Below are positions 26,529-36,486 of a stretch of DNA of 64,000 nucleotides, piece by piece. The notes beneath the pieces are model-generated. The model saw nothing but the letters and a program-made list of their open reading frames with translations, had not been told where the DNA came from and did not search any database. Both the position numbers and the translations under genes were made by a program. Source of the DNA: Mycobacterium xenopi (lineage in GTDB: Bacteria > Actinomycetota > Actinomycetes > Mycobacteriales > Mycobacteriaceae); contig NZ_AP022314.1 in the NCBI RefSeq assembly GCF_009936235.1, positions 3,720,001 through 3,784,000 of the forward strand, written 5' to 3'. Positions within the stretch are counted from its first letter, which is position 1. The number at the start of each line of letters is the position of its first letter.

Positions 26529-28105
26529 CTATTCTGGCTCGGCGTCCCAGCTGCCCGGCACCATCGGAACACTGGGGGCATCGCCGAACCCGTCACCGGG
26601 CAACGTCACCAATCCCGCGGCAGTTGCCTGGGCAGGCTGGGGCATGGTGCCCGCAAAGCCGAGCGGGCCCGAGCGCTGATCGGACGCCATTGTCGACGGC
26701 TCCGGGTCCATGTATTCGTAGCGGTGGCCGCGGTCTTTTTCCTCGGCGCGGCGTCGACGGGCTCGCGCCTGTTCACGAGCCGACGGTGCCGTCGTCGCGG
26801 CGGCGTCGCTGCCCAACGCCGCCTCCTGATCCTTGCTGCGAGCCCGACGGCTGCTCACGCTGCTGTGCGCCGCGGCGTTCGTTGTGCCCACCGCGTAGAA
26901 CCCCGAAGCCGTCGCCGATGTGGTCGGGCCAACGCCGGCGTCGGGGCCGCCGCCGCCGGGCTGGCGTCAGCCGGTGTGGCCGGGTTCGGCGCGGCTGGGC
27001 TCGGCGCCGCCGAGGCGCTGGCGGCGCTCGCCGGGACGGCGCCCGCCTGCGCCGCAGTCGGCGACGCGCTCGTGGGTGCGGGAGCGGGTGCGACGGCGGG
27101 TGCCGTCGTGTCGGCGGAGGGCGCCGCCGACAATCCCGCCAAGCCCGCTAGGCCGGCCGTGCCCGCCACGCCCGCCGAAACTACACCGGCCAGCATTGCC
27201 GGGACGGCCAACGGCGCTACCTGGACGGCGGGCCACACCAGCATCAGTGTGTGGAAGATTGCCCAGGCGAGCGCGGTCGCAAGGACCGGCGACATGCCCG
27301 GGATCTGCATCAGCAGCGAACTCACCGCATTGGCAAAAGGGACCGCGGGGATGGGCCAGCCGTTGGGGTAAATCAGCTTGCCCAGCGGCCACGCGAAGTT
27401 CTGGGTGTAGTCGGAAAGCCACGCCGCCAGCTGGTCTTGCCACGACGTGGCCGCGCTGGCCTGCTGCTCGGTGGCCGAGGCATCCGCGCTGTTGAGGTGG
27501 GCACCGGATTGCGTGGCCGGGACCACCGCGGCCGCCTGCGTTGCCTCCGCGGTAGCTTCATGCCCCGACGCGACGATCTGGGGCGCGGGCGCGGTGACCG
27601 GCACCGATGCGAGCGCCGATCCAGCGATCACTTGGTAGGTGCTCATCGTCTCGGCGGCTTGCACCCACATCCGCGCATAGTCGGCTTCGTTCAGCGCGAT
27701 CGGAATCGTGTTGATGCCGAAGAAGTTTGTGGCCACCAGCACCGCGTGAATCGCGTGATTGGCGGCAAGTTCGGCCAGCGTGGGCATGGCGGCCAGCGCG
27801 GAGGTGTAGGCGGTGGCCGCCGTCTGGTGCATCGTCGCAGCGACCGTGCTCTTGGCGGCACTGTCAACCAGCCAGGCCAGATACGGGCCGTGGGCGGCGA
27901 CATATTGCTCCGCGCTGGGCCCCTGCCAGGCCCCGGCCTGCACCGCCCCCAATAGCGCGGTGAGTTCCTCTGCCGCCGAGGCATATTCAGCGCTCAACGA
28001 CGACCATGCGCCCGCGGCGCTCAGCAAGGCCTCGGGCCCTGGCCCGCTGCTCAGCAAGGCCGAGTGCACTTCGGGCGGCAACGCCATCCACACCGGCGCG
28101 GTCAT
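26529..28105 (-). pseudogene. PPE protein (PPW subfamily), frameshifted
   Basis: The PPE domain starts MTAPVWMALPPEVHSALLSSGPGP (ATG at 28105), and this frame ends near 26855. The conserved C-terminal part continues in another frame to a stop at 26529. It carries RGHRYEYMDPE, the GFxGT motif (GFAGT) and the PxxPxxW motif (PMVPGSW) that define the PPE-PPW subfamily. The switch lies between about 26925 and 26966 in a GGC/GCC repeat. One missing base would explain it and would restore about 525 residues. The intact paralogue at 57947-59554 shows the same C-terminus. It may be a real lesion or a sequence error. Confidence 0.8.
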
Positions 28106-28213
28106 AACCGGACCACCTGCCGCAGCGACACGAAAACCCTCCCAGGAATCTGGCGTGGCATACCTACAGTGGTCGCTTCCCGGCCCGGTCGAGTTCCGCG
28201 CAGGTTTGCCTTT

Positions 28214-28237
28214 GTGTGCCTTTGTGCCCAGGCACAC
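28214..28237. promoter_or_regulatory. Overlapping palindromes between the PPE gene and the zinc-finger gene
   Basis: GTGTGCC (28214-28220) and GGCACAC (28231-28237) form a perfect 7-base inverted repeat with a 10-base spacer. A shorter GTGCC-ca-GGCAC repeat is nested inside. It lies 21 bases before the zinc-finger gene and in the shared divergent promoter region, so it is a plausible repressor site. The regulator is unknown. Confidence 0.4.
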
Positions 28238-28257
28238 GGATGCGCGAGGATGCAGGG

Positions 28258-28998
28258 ATGCGGTGTGAAGTTGCGCGTGAAGCGCTGTCGGCGCGACTCG
28301 ACGGCGAGCGTCATGCTGTGCCGGCGCAGCGCGTCGATGCCCACCTGGGTTCGTGCCCGGATTGCCGGGCCTGGCTGATCGGGGTGGCCATGCAGACCCG
28401 CCGATTGGCCGCCGCCGAGGTCGGCCACGGCCCGGACCTGGTCGACAAGATCATGGCGATGGCCGGTTTGGCAACGACGGCGCCGCGTCGGCGCTGGCCG
28501 CACCGGCTGGTTTCGGGCTACCGGCGATGGGCACTGATCGCCGTGGGTGTGTCCCAGGTCGCGGTCGCCTTGGCGCAAATCGCCGGAATCGACTTCGGAT
28601 TGGCGTCCCCGCACGGGCATGGCGCAGCGACCGGGATGCACTTGTTGCATGAATCCACGGCCTGGTTGTTGGCGTTGGGACTGGCAATGGTCGCCGCCGG
28701 CATATGGACCGCGGCGGCCGCCGGCGTTGCCGCGATCGCCACCGCGTTCACGGCGGCGCTGCTGACCTACGTCGCCATCGACGCATACCACAGCGAGGTC
28801 ACCGCCGCGCGGATCGCCAGCCACCTGCCGCTGCTCCTGGGGGTCCTGTTCGCCTGGCTGGTCGCACGCCAACGGGCCGGGGCGCCAACGGAACACGCCA
28901 CCGCCGACGCCCGGGCCGTCGACCCTCTGCCTGCCGTCACCGTCCCGCGCGGTCGACGGCGCGGACATCTTTGGCCGATCAACCGCTCCGCCGCCTAG
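28258..28998 (+). CDS. Zinc-finger (zf-HC2) membrane protein, candidate anti-sigma factor
   Basis: A 246-residue protein with an N-terminal ZAS-type motif His29-x3-Cys33-x2-Cys36 (AHLGSCPDC), typical of zinc-binding anti-sigma factors. Three or four hydrophobic segments follow (LIAVGVSQVAVALAQIAGI, AWLLALGLAMVAAGIW, AAIATAFTAALLTYVAI, LPLLLGVLFAWLVA). The ATG at 28258 is preferred to one at 28216 because it places the motif at the usual distance. It lies 58 bases upstream of sigC on the same strand, so SigC is the natural candidate partner, though anti-sigma genes usually follow their sigma gene. Confidence 0.7.
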   Translation: MRCEVAREALSARLDGERHAVPAQRVDAHLGSCPDCRAWLIGVAMQTRRLAAAEVGHGPDLVDKIMAMAGLATTAPRRRWPHRLVSGYRRWALIAVGVSQVAVALAQIAGIDFGLASPHGHGAATGMHLLHESTAWLLALGLAMVAAGIWTAAAAGVAAIATAFTAALLTYVAIDAYHSEVTAARIASHLPLLLGVLFAWLVARQRAGAPTEHATADARAVDPLPAVTVPRGRRRGHLWPINRSAA

Positions 28999-29004
28999 CT
29001 TGGC

Positions 29005-29027
29005 TTCTACGACAATCGGTCGTAGAA
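29005..29027. promoter_or_regulatory. BlaI-type operator upstream of sigC
   Basis: A perfect 9-base inverted repeat TTCTACGAC-aatcg-GTCGTAGAA lies 30-52 bases before the sigC start. From memory, BlaI (Rv1846c) of M. tuberculosis binds TACGAC/GTCGTA palindromes and sigC is in its reported regulon, which fits. There is no T-run after it, so a terminator for the preceding gene is less likely. Confidence 0.55.
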
Positions 29028-29056
29028 CCGCGCCGGTCGGTTTAAGGTGAATGGTC

Positions 29057-29611
29057 ATGACCGCGCGTAGCGACGACGAGGCCGTAACCGCGCTCGCCTT
29101 GGCGGCTGCGCGTGGAAACTCCCGGGCGCTCGAAACGCTCATCAAAGCCACCCAGCAAGACGTGTGGCGGTTTGTCGCCTACCTCTCCGACGCCAACAGC
29201 GCCGACGACCTGACCCAGGAAACTTTCCTGCGGGCGATCGGCGCTATCCATCGGTTCTCCGGACGCTCCAGCGCCCGCACCTGGCTGCTGTCGATCGCGC
29301 GTCGCGTGGTCGCCGATCACGTCCGCCATGCGCTGTCGCGACCCCGCCGCGTGCATCACACCGACCCCGAACACCTGCTTCACCGCGACCGTCCCGCCCG
29401 GGGATTCGAAGACGTGGTGGAGGTGACGACGATGATCGCCAAACTGTCCGCCGACCAACGGGAGGCGCTGCTGCTCACCCAGCTGCTGGGATTGTCATAC
29501 GCGGACGCGGCGGTGGTGTGCGGGTGCCCGGTCGGCACCATCCGCTCCCGCGTCGCCCGCGCCCGCGACGCTCTGCTGGCCGGCCTGGACGTCGACGACC
29601 TGACCGGGTAG
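29057..29611 (+). CDS. sigC: ECF RNA polymerase sigma factor SigC
   Basis: ECF sigma factor closely matching M. tuberculosis SigC (Rv2069): ATQQDVWRFVAYLSDANSADD, LTQETFLRAIGAIHRF and the sigma-4 block REALLLTQLLGLSYADAAVVCG are nearly identical. SigC is linked in the literature to virulence gene control and copper acquisition. I chose the ATG at 29057 because AAGG sits 9 bases upstream and the product begins MTAR-SDDEAV like the homologue; the ATG at 29051 touches that site. Length is 184 residues. In H37Rv sigC lies elsewhere, next to blaC, so its position between tmk and sahH is unusual. Confidence 0.92.
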   Translation: MTARSDDEAVTALALAAARGNSRALETLIKATQQDVWRFVAYLSDANSADDLTQETFLRAIGAIHRFSGRSSARTWLLSIARRVVADHVRHALSRPRRVHHTDPEHLLHRDRPARGFEDVVEVTTMIAKLSADQREALLLTQLLGLSYADAAVVCGCPVGTIRSRVARARDALLAGLDVDDLTG

Positions 29612-29639
29612 CGCGCGACCGCCGGGTTGCACGAACAGC

Positions 29640-29681
29640 CGCAAAAGCACGCCGTACCACGGGTTTTCGTGCGCTTTTGCG
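29640..29681. terminator. Hairpin terminator between convergent sigC and sahH
   Basis: CGCAAAAGC (29640-29648) pairs perfectly with GCTTTTGCG (29673-29681) across a 24-base loop, in which ACG and CGT can extend the stem. It lies in the 85-base gap between two convergent genes and is symmetrical, so it may stop both. There is no clean U-tract, as is usual in mycobacteria. Confidence 0.5.
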
Positions 29682-29696
29682 TCTGCTCGCCGGGGC

Positions 29697-31178
<1,482 letters not shown>

Positions 31179-31250
31179 CCAATCCTCGTCGAGTCAACTA
31201 CTTAGCTTGCTTATACATTAGTCGCGATCCGGCGAGCCCGTGACGCCGGG

Positions 31251-31877
31251 TCACGGCGCTTCGATCACCCCGTAGCGCTCAGCGGCGGGGGTAAACAGCC
31301 GCGCTAAATCTGCGGCGACGTCGTGGTCGGCTTCCGGCGGCATCGACACATAACTCATTGCCAGCCGCACGATCGCGCGCGCCAGGATACCCGCGTCGTG
31401 CTCGCTGGCCCGCACCCAACTGTGCATGAACAAGGATGTCAGCCGCTGCGAGCAATGGGTGAGGATGGGGCCGCTGTCGATGGTGATGAGCTGTAACAGA
31501 TCCGGCTTTGCCACCCCGGTCAACAGGGAGATCACCAACGGGTCGGCCGCCGACTCGGTGAAGAACGCCCGAAAGCTGTACAGGAACGCGGCGTAGATGT
31601 CGCCGACGTTGTCATGGATCGCCTGCTCGACGAGGTCCACCAGTCGATCCGCGAGCCGCAGCGCATAACCCTGCGCGAGGCCCTGCCGGGACCCGAACTC
31701 GTTGTAGATGGTCTGCCGGCTGACACCCGCGGCGCGCGCCACGTCGGCCAAGGTGATCGCCGACCAGTCGCGGGCCAGCAGCAACTCCCGCATCGCGTCG
31801 AGCACCGAATCGCGCAGAAGGGCCCGCGACGCCTCGGCGTAGGGGACCCGTTTCACATCCGCGACACTAGTTGTCAC
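31251..31877 (-). CDS. TetR-family regulator of the alkane operon (Rv3249c-like)
   Basis: A 208-residue transcriptional repressor with an N-terminal helix-turn-helix (ITLADVARAAGVSRQTIYNEFGSRQGL, about residues 40-66) and a ligand-binding C-terminal domain. It overlaps the 3' end of rubB by 4 bases and is the last gene of alkB-rubA-rubB-tetR, so it probably represses its own operon in answer to an alkane, fatty alcohol or similar ligand. Inverted repeats before alkB are candidate sites. Confidence 0.88.
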   Translation of the reverse strand: MTTSVADVKRVPYAEASRALLRDSVLDAMRELLLARDWSAITLADVARAAGVSRQTIYNEFGSRQGLAQGYALRLADRLVDLVEQAIHDNVGDIYAAFLYSFRAFFTESAADPLVISLLTGVAKPDLLQLITIDSGPILTHCSQRLTSLFMHSWVRASEHDAGILARAIVRLAMSYVSMPPEADHDVAADLARLFTPAAERYGVIEAP

Positions 31878-32056
31878 GAACGCGCGACTTCCACCATCTC
31901 GAAGTCAGATTTGGCCGCGCCGCAGTCTGGGCAGCTCCAGTCGTCGGGAATGTCGTCCCAGCGGGTGCCGGGCGCGATGCCGTCTTCTGGCCAGCCCAGC
32001 GCCTCGTCGTATTCGAAGCCGCACTGCATGCAACGAAACAGCTTGTAGTCATTCAT
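31874..32056 (-). CDS. rubB: Rubredoxin B
   Basis: A 60-residue iron-sulfur electron carrier with one Fe bound by four cysteines: CMQCG near the N-terminus and CPDCG near the C-terminus. It delivers electrons to the alkane hydroxylase AlkB. It overlaps rubA by 8 bases and the TetR gene by 4, so translation is coupled. Confidence 0.94.
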   Translation of the reverse strand: MNDYKLFRCMQCGFEYDEALGWPEDGIAPGTRWDDIPDDWSCPDCGAAKSDFEMVEVARS

Positions 32057-32228
32057 GATTCGCTCCTACCGGTTCGAAGTCGACCTTTTCCCGCACCCCG
32101 CAGTCTGGGCAGCACCAGTCGTCGGGAACCTGATTCCACGGTGTGCCGGCCGGAAAGCCTTCGCGCTCAGCCCCTTTGGCTTCGTCATAGACGTAATCGC
32201 ACACCGGACAGCGGTAGGCGGCCATCAT
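32049..32228 (-). CDS. rubA: Rubredoxin A
   Basis: A 59-residue rubredoxin with CPVCDYVY and CPDCG cysteine pairs. The ATG at 32228 overlaps the alkB TGA (ATGA); a second ATG follows directly at 32225. The open frame upstream lies inside alkB and is not coding. The C-terminus carries a short KVDFEPVGANHE tail. Two rubredoxins in tandem after alkB is the usual actinobacterial arrangement. Confidence 0.93.
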   Translation of the reverse strand: MMAAYRCPVCDYVYDEAKGAEREGFPAGTPWNQVPDDWCCPDCGVREKVDFEPVGANHE

Positions 32229-33448
32229 GTCGACGCCCCGTATCTGGTCAGCAGCTTCCGCCGGCGGCGCGGGTGGACGTTGGCGCGGGTGATGTCGCCG
32301 CCGTAGTGGGCCAGCACCCGCTGGTCCATGACCTTGCGCCACAGCGGCGGGAAGTAGGTCAGCGCGATCATCGACGCGTAACCACTGGGCAGGCTAGGAG
32401 CGTCGGCGAAGCTGCGCAGCGTCTGGTAGCGGCGCGTCGGGTTGGCGTGATGGTCGCTGTGCCGCTGCAGCTGATAGAGGAACAGGTTCGTCACGATGTG
32501 ATCGGAGTTCCAGCTGTGCTTCGGCGTGCAGCGCTCGTAGCGGCCGTTGGGGGTCCTCTGCCGCAGCAGCCCGTAGTGCTCGAGGTAGTTCACCGATTCC
32601 AGCAGCGAAAAGCCGAACACGGCCTGAATGATGACGAACGGGATCAGCGCCGCGCCGAACACCGCGATCAGCGCGCCCCACAGCACGACCGACATCCCCC
32701 AGGCGTTGAGCACGTCGTTCGACAGGTGCCATGGGCTTTTGTTGAGCCGCCGCAGCCGCTGGGCCTCCAGCCGCCACGCCGAGCGCAGGCTGCCAAAGAC
32801 GCTGCGCGGCAAGAACTCCCAGAATGTCTCACCGAAGCGGGACGACGCAGGGTCTTCTGGTGTGGCGACCCGCACATGGTGGCCGCGGTTGTGCTCGATG
32901 TAGAAGTGCCCGTAGCAGGACTGGGCCAGCGTGATCTTGGACAGCCACCGCTCCAGCGACTCTTTCTTGTGGCCTAGTTCGTGCGCGGTGTTGATCCCGA
33001 CGCCGGCCAGTGTGCCCACCGACAGTGCCAGCCCGATCTTTGCCGGCCAGCTAAGCGGCCCCGGAAAGCCGAGCCACGTCAAGTTGGATGCCGTGAAGAG
33101 GTAGGCACCCAGGACGACGCTGGCGTATTGGAACGGGATGTACAGGTACGTGCAGTAACGGTAGTAGCGATCGTTCTCCAGCCGCTCCATGACCTCGTCG
33201 GGTGGGTTCTGCCCGTCGGGCCCGAAACGCAGGTCCAGGGCCGGCAGCACGATATAGAGCAGGATCGGGCCGACCCAAAACAGCGCCTCGGCGGCGCTGT
33301 GCCAGCCGGCCTGGTTCATGGCCCACACGATCGGCAGGATCACCAGCAACATGGTCGGGGCAACGAGCCCGAGCAGCCACAGGTTGCGCTTCTTGTCGTG
33401 CCACGTCACCGCGTCGGCGGCGACGAGCTTGGCGCCTTCACCGGCCAT
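32225..33448 (-). CDS. alkB: Alkane 1-monooxygenase AlkB
   Basis: Membrane di-iron hydroxylase that oxidises medium-chain n-alkanes at the terminal carbon. Hydrophobic helices and the histidine motifs are present: HELGH, EHNRGHHVRVATPEDPASSR, NYLEHYG and LQRHSDHHA. I chose the ATG at 33448 (407 residues, MAGEGAKL) because AAGGAGG ends 9 bases upstream; a TTG at 33457 touches that site and cannot be used. It is first in the alkB-rubA-rubB-tetR operon (Rv3252c-Rv3249c). Confidence 0.95.
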   Translation of the reverse strand: MAGEGAKLVAADAVTWHDKKRNLWLLGLVAPTMLLVILPIVWAMNQAGWHSAAEALFWVGPILLYIVLPALDLRFGPDGQNPPDEVMERLENDRYYRYCTYLYIPFQYASVVLGAYLFTASNLTWLGFPGPLSWPAKIGLALSVGTLAGVGINTAHELGHKKESLERWLSKITLAQSCYGHFYIEHNRGHHVRVATPEDPASSRFGETFWEFLPRSVFGSLRSAWRLEAQRLRRLNKSPWHLSNDVLNAWGMSVVLWGALIAVFGAALIPFVIIQAVFGFSLLESVNYLEHYGLLRQRTPNGRYERCTPKHSWNSDHIVTNLFLYQLQRHSDHHANPTRRYQTLRSFADAPSLPSGYASMIALTYFPPLWRKVMDQRVLAHYGGDITRANVHPRRRRKLLTRYGAST

Positions 33449-33473
33449 GTCGTCCAACCTCCTTGTGAATCAC

Positions 33474-33528
33474 ACCACGTGTGGTTGGACAATACATGGC
33501 TTAACGTCTGCTGTCTAGACACAGACAG
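33474..33528. promoter_or_regulatory. Inverted repeats in the alkB promoter region
   Basis: ACCAC-gt-GTGGT (33474-33485) and CTGTCT-N6-AGACAG (33511-33528, extendable by one base pair) lie 26-80 bases before the alkB start, in the only gap between alkB and the permease gene. Either could be the operator of the TetR regulator encoded at the end of the operon. Confidence 0.45.
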
Positions 33529-33542
33529 CCTATTTGTAAAGC

Positions 33543-35051
33543 CTATGGCATCACTGGCGTCGGTTCGGGCTCCGGGCTGGCCTCGTCGCTCGGCGGCCGA
33601 TTGGCCAGGACCGAGTGCCGTCGGCCATAGCCGACATAGATCGCGACGCCGACGACCATCCAGACCCCGAACCGGATCCAGGTCAGGCCGGTGAGGTTGA
33701 GCATCAGCCACAGGCACGCGCACACCGACATGATCGGCAGCAGCGGCGCCCAGGGGACTCGGAATCCCCTGTGCAGATCTGGACGAGTCCGGCGCAGCAC
33801 GACGATTCCTGCCGAGACCAGCACGAACGCGAACAGCGTTCCGACGTTGACCATCTCCTCGAGCTTGGCCATCGGGAACACCGAGGCCGCAATCGCAATC
33901 AGCAGTGCGACCAGCACGGTGATTCGCACGGGCGTGCCGCGTGCGCCGGTGGTTGCCAGCTGCCGTGGCAACAGTCCGTCTCGGGACATCGCGAACAACA
34001 CCCGGCACTGCCCGAGCATCAGCACCATCACCACCGTGGTCAGCCCCGCCAACGCCCCCACCGAGATGACCCGGGACGCCCAGTGCACGCCGTTCGCGGC
34101 GAACGCCGTGGCCAGGTTCGCGTGATGGCCGGTCGGGGTATCCCGCAGTTCGGTGTATCGAACCATCCCCGACAGCACCACGGAGACCGCGACATAGAGC
34201 ACAGTGACGATGGCCAGCGTGGCCAGGATCCCGCGGGGAATGTCACGGTGGGGGTGTTTGGTCTCCTCGGCCATGGTTGCCACGATGTCGAACCCGATGA
34301 ACGCGAAGAACACGATCGAGGCGCCGGCCAACACGCCATACCAGCCGTAGTGGCTGGTATGCGCGCCGGTCAGCAGCGACAACACCGACTGGTCGATGCC
34401 GGTGCCACCGTGCTCGGATTCGGGCGGGGGGATAAACGGCGAGTAGTTCGCGGGCTTGATGTAGAACGCACCGACGATCACCACCAGCAACACCACCGCG
34501 ATCTTGATCGCGGTGACGACGGCGGAAAAGTGTGCCGACAACTTGGTGCCCAGCGCGAGCAGCGTCGCCAGCATTCCGATAATCAGCAGCGCTTCCCAGT
34601 CGAGACTGTAGGGGCCCAGATTTGTTGTCTCTCCGGCAAAGCCGAACACGGTCCCGAAATAGCTTGACCAGCCCTTGGCCACCACGGCTGCGCCGATCGC
34701 CAACTCCAGGACCAGGTTCCAGCCGATGATCCAGGCCAAGAATTCACCGAAGGTGGCGTAGGAGAACGTGTACGCGCTGCCGGCCACCGGCAGCATCGAG
34801 GCGAATTCGGCATAGCACAACGCGGCCAGCCCGCAGGTGGCCGCCGCGATCAGAAACGATATCCAGATCGCCGGGCCGGTGATGTCGCCGGCGGTCGACG
34901 CGGTGACGGTGAAGATGCCCGCCCCGATCACCACCGACACGCCGAACACGACCAGATCCCACCAGGACAGGCTTTTGCGCAGCTGGGTTGTCGGCTCGTC
35001 GGTGTCGGCGATCGACTGCTCGACCGACTTGGTACGCCATCGACCGGCCAT
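33543..35051 (-). CDS. Amino-acid permease, APC superfamily (Rv3253c-like)
   Basis: A 502-residue integral membrane transporter of the cationic amino-acid transporter group. The helix-1 motif GVSVVIGAGIFTVTA (unwound GAGIF) and GPAIWISFLIAAATCGLAALCYAEFASMLPVAGSAYTF are diagnostic of APC permeases. About 12-14 hydrophobic segments are seen, with a short soluble tail rich in Glu and Pro. Substrate is inferred only at family level. It is divergent from the FAD enzyme gene, with a gap of 31 bases. Confidence 0.9.
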   Translation of the reverse strand: MAGRWRTKSVEQSIADTDEPTTQLRKSLSWWDLVVFGVSVVIGAGIFTVTASTAGDITGPAIWISFLIAAATCGLAALCYAEFASMLPVAGSAYTFSYATFGEFLAWIIGWNLVLELAIGAAVVAKGWSSYFGTVFGFAGETTNLGPYSLDWEALLIIGMLATLLALGTKLSAHFSAVVTAIKIAVVLLVVIVGAFYIKPANYSPFIPPPESEHGGTGIDQSVLSLLTGAHTSHYGWYGVLAGASIVFFAFIGFDIVATMAEETKHPHRDIPRGILATLAIVTVLYVAVSVVLSGMVRYTELRDTPTGHHANLATAFAANGVHWASRVISVGALAGLTTVVMVLMLGQCRVLFAMSRDGLLPRQLATTGARGTPVRITVLVALLIAIAASVFPMAKLEEMVNVGTLFAFVLVSAGIVVLRRTRPDLHRGFRVPWAPLLPIMSVCACLWLMLNLTGLTWIRFGVWMVVGVAIYVGYGRRHSVLANRPPSDEASPEPEPTPVMP

Positions 35052-35070
35052 GCACCGCGACAGTACCGAC

Positions 35071-35076
35071 TAGTCT
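35071..35076 (+). promoter_or_regulatory. Probable leaderless -10 (TAGTCT) of the FAD enzyme gene
   Basis: TAGTCT ends 6 bases before the ATG at 35083, so transcription should start at the start codon. The same hexamer at the same distance precedes lcp1 at 48702. Confidence 0.4.
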
Positions 35077-35082
35077 CCGAGG

Positions 35083-36486
35083 ATGCGCGGTGAAAGCCCA
35101 CGCGGACACGCGGTTGTAATCGGGGCCAGCATCGCGGGGCTGTCGGCCGCGCGAGTGCTCTCGGAGTTCTACGACCGGGTGACGGTGTTCGAACGCGACG
35201 ATTTGCCGTCCGGCCCGGCCAACCGCGCCGCGGTTCCCCAGGGTCGACACCTGCACCTGCTGATGGCCCGCGGCGCCCAGGAATTCGAGGACTTGTTTCC
35301 CGGTCTGCTGGCGGACATGGTCGCCGCGGGTGTGCCCATGCTGGAGAACCGCCCGGATTGCATCTACTTCGGCGCAGCCGGCCACGTCCTGGGGACCGGG
35401 CACACCCTGCGTAGGGAGTTCACCGCCTATGTGCCCAGCCGGCCGCATTTGGAGTGGCAGATCCGGCGTCGCGTCAGCGGCATCAGCAACGTCGAGATGC
35501 AGCGGCGCTCGGTCGCACAACCGCGTTTCGACGTCGCCGCGCAGCGGGTGACCGGGGTGCTGCTGGATTCGACGGGCGAACCCGAGTTCGTCGCCGCTGA
35601 TCTGGTCGTCGACGCGACCGGCCGGGGCAGCCGACTACCGGTGTGGCTGCGGCAGTGGGGTTTCCCGCAGCCGCGCGAGGACGTCGTCGACGTCGGCATC
35701 GGCTACACGTCACACCAGTTCCGCATGCCGGAGGGCGTGATCCGGGAAAAGGTTGTCGTCGCGGGCGCGTCTCGGGAGCAGCCGTTGGGACTGGGCATGT
35801 TGGCCTACGAGGACGGCACTTGGGTTCTCACTACCTTCGGTGTCGCCAAAGTTCAACCGCCGCAGAGCTTTTCCGAGATGTTGGTGCTTGCTGAGAAGCT
35901 GCTGCCGGCGCACTTCACCGCTGCACTTGAGCGAGCCGAGCCGATCGGGGAGGTGGCGTCGCATCGCTTCCCCACCAGCAGATGGCGCCGCTACGACAAA
36001 TTGGACCGTTTCCCGGCGGGGATCCTACCGCTGGGGGATGCGGTGGCCAGCTTCGATCCCACCTTCGGCCAGGGCATGACGATGACGTCGCTGCAGGCCG
36101 GTCATCTACGGCGGGCGCTGCAATTCCCTACCCGTAAGGTGGCGCACGAACTCAACCGCGCCACCGCCAAGACGACCTACCCGGTGTGGCTGATGAACGC
36201 GATAGGCGATCTCACGTTCCACCACGCCAGCGGGCCTGCCCCGTGGTGGTATCGCCCCGTGGGTGAGCTGTTCGACCAGTTCCTCGGCGCCGCGGAGACC
36301 GATCCTGTTCTCGCCGAATGGTTTTTGCGTCGGTTTTCGCTGCTGGACAGCCTCTACATGGTGCCGTCGCCGGCGTTGATCGCGCGAGCCATCCGCCACA
36401 ACATGCGGCTGTGGCTGGCCGAGCGCCGGCAGCTCTGGCGCGAGCGCTACCGGGGAACCGCGCGATCCAGGTCAGGCTCGAGGTAG
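35083..36486 (+). CDS. FAD-dependent oxidoreductase/monooxygenase-like protein (Rv3254-like)
   Basis: A 467-residue flavoprotein with an N-terminal Rossmann motif (VVIGASIAGLSAARVL, then the acidic strand end VTVFERD), an internal DLVVDATGRGSRLP motif and the second FAD contact LPLGDAVASFDPTFGQGM, as in group A flavoprotein monooxygenases. The substrate is unknown. Its last 40 bases overlap the 3' end of the convergent CDF transporter gene. Confidence 0.85.
   Translation: MRGESPRGHAVVIGASIAGLSAARVLSEFYDRVTVFERDDLPSGPANRAAVPQGRHLHLLMARGAQEFEDLFPGLLADMVAAGVPMLENRPDCIYFGAAGHVLGTGHTLRREFTAYVPSRPHLEWQIRRRVSGISNVEMQRRSVAQPRFDVAAQRVTGVLLDSTGEPEFVAADLVVDATGRGSRLPVWLRQWGFPQPREDVVDVGIGYTSHQFRMPEGVIREKVVVAGASREQPLGLGMLAYEDGTWVLTTFGVAKVQPPQSFSEMLVLAEKLLPAHFTAALERAEPIGEVASHRFPTSRWRRYDKLDRFPAGILPLGDAVASFDPTFGQGMTMTSLQAGHLRRALQFPTRKVAHELNRATAKTTYPVWLMNAIGDLTFHHASGPAPWWYRPVGELFDQFLGAAETDPVLAEWFLRRFSLLDSLYMVPSPALIARAIRHNMRLWLAERRQLWRERYRGTARSRSGSR

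Noticed and set aside
26529..26891. Independent 120-codon gene downstream of the PPE
   Set aside because: Its sequence is the conserved C-terminus of a PPE-PPW protein, as shown by the intact paralogue at 57947-59554. It is the displaced end of the broken PPE gene.
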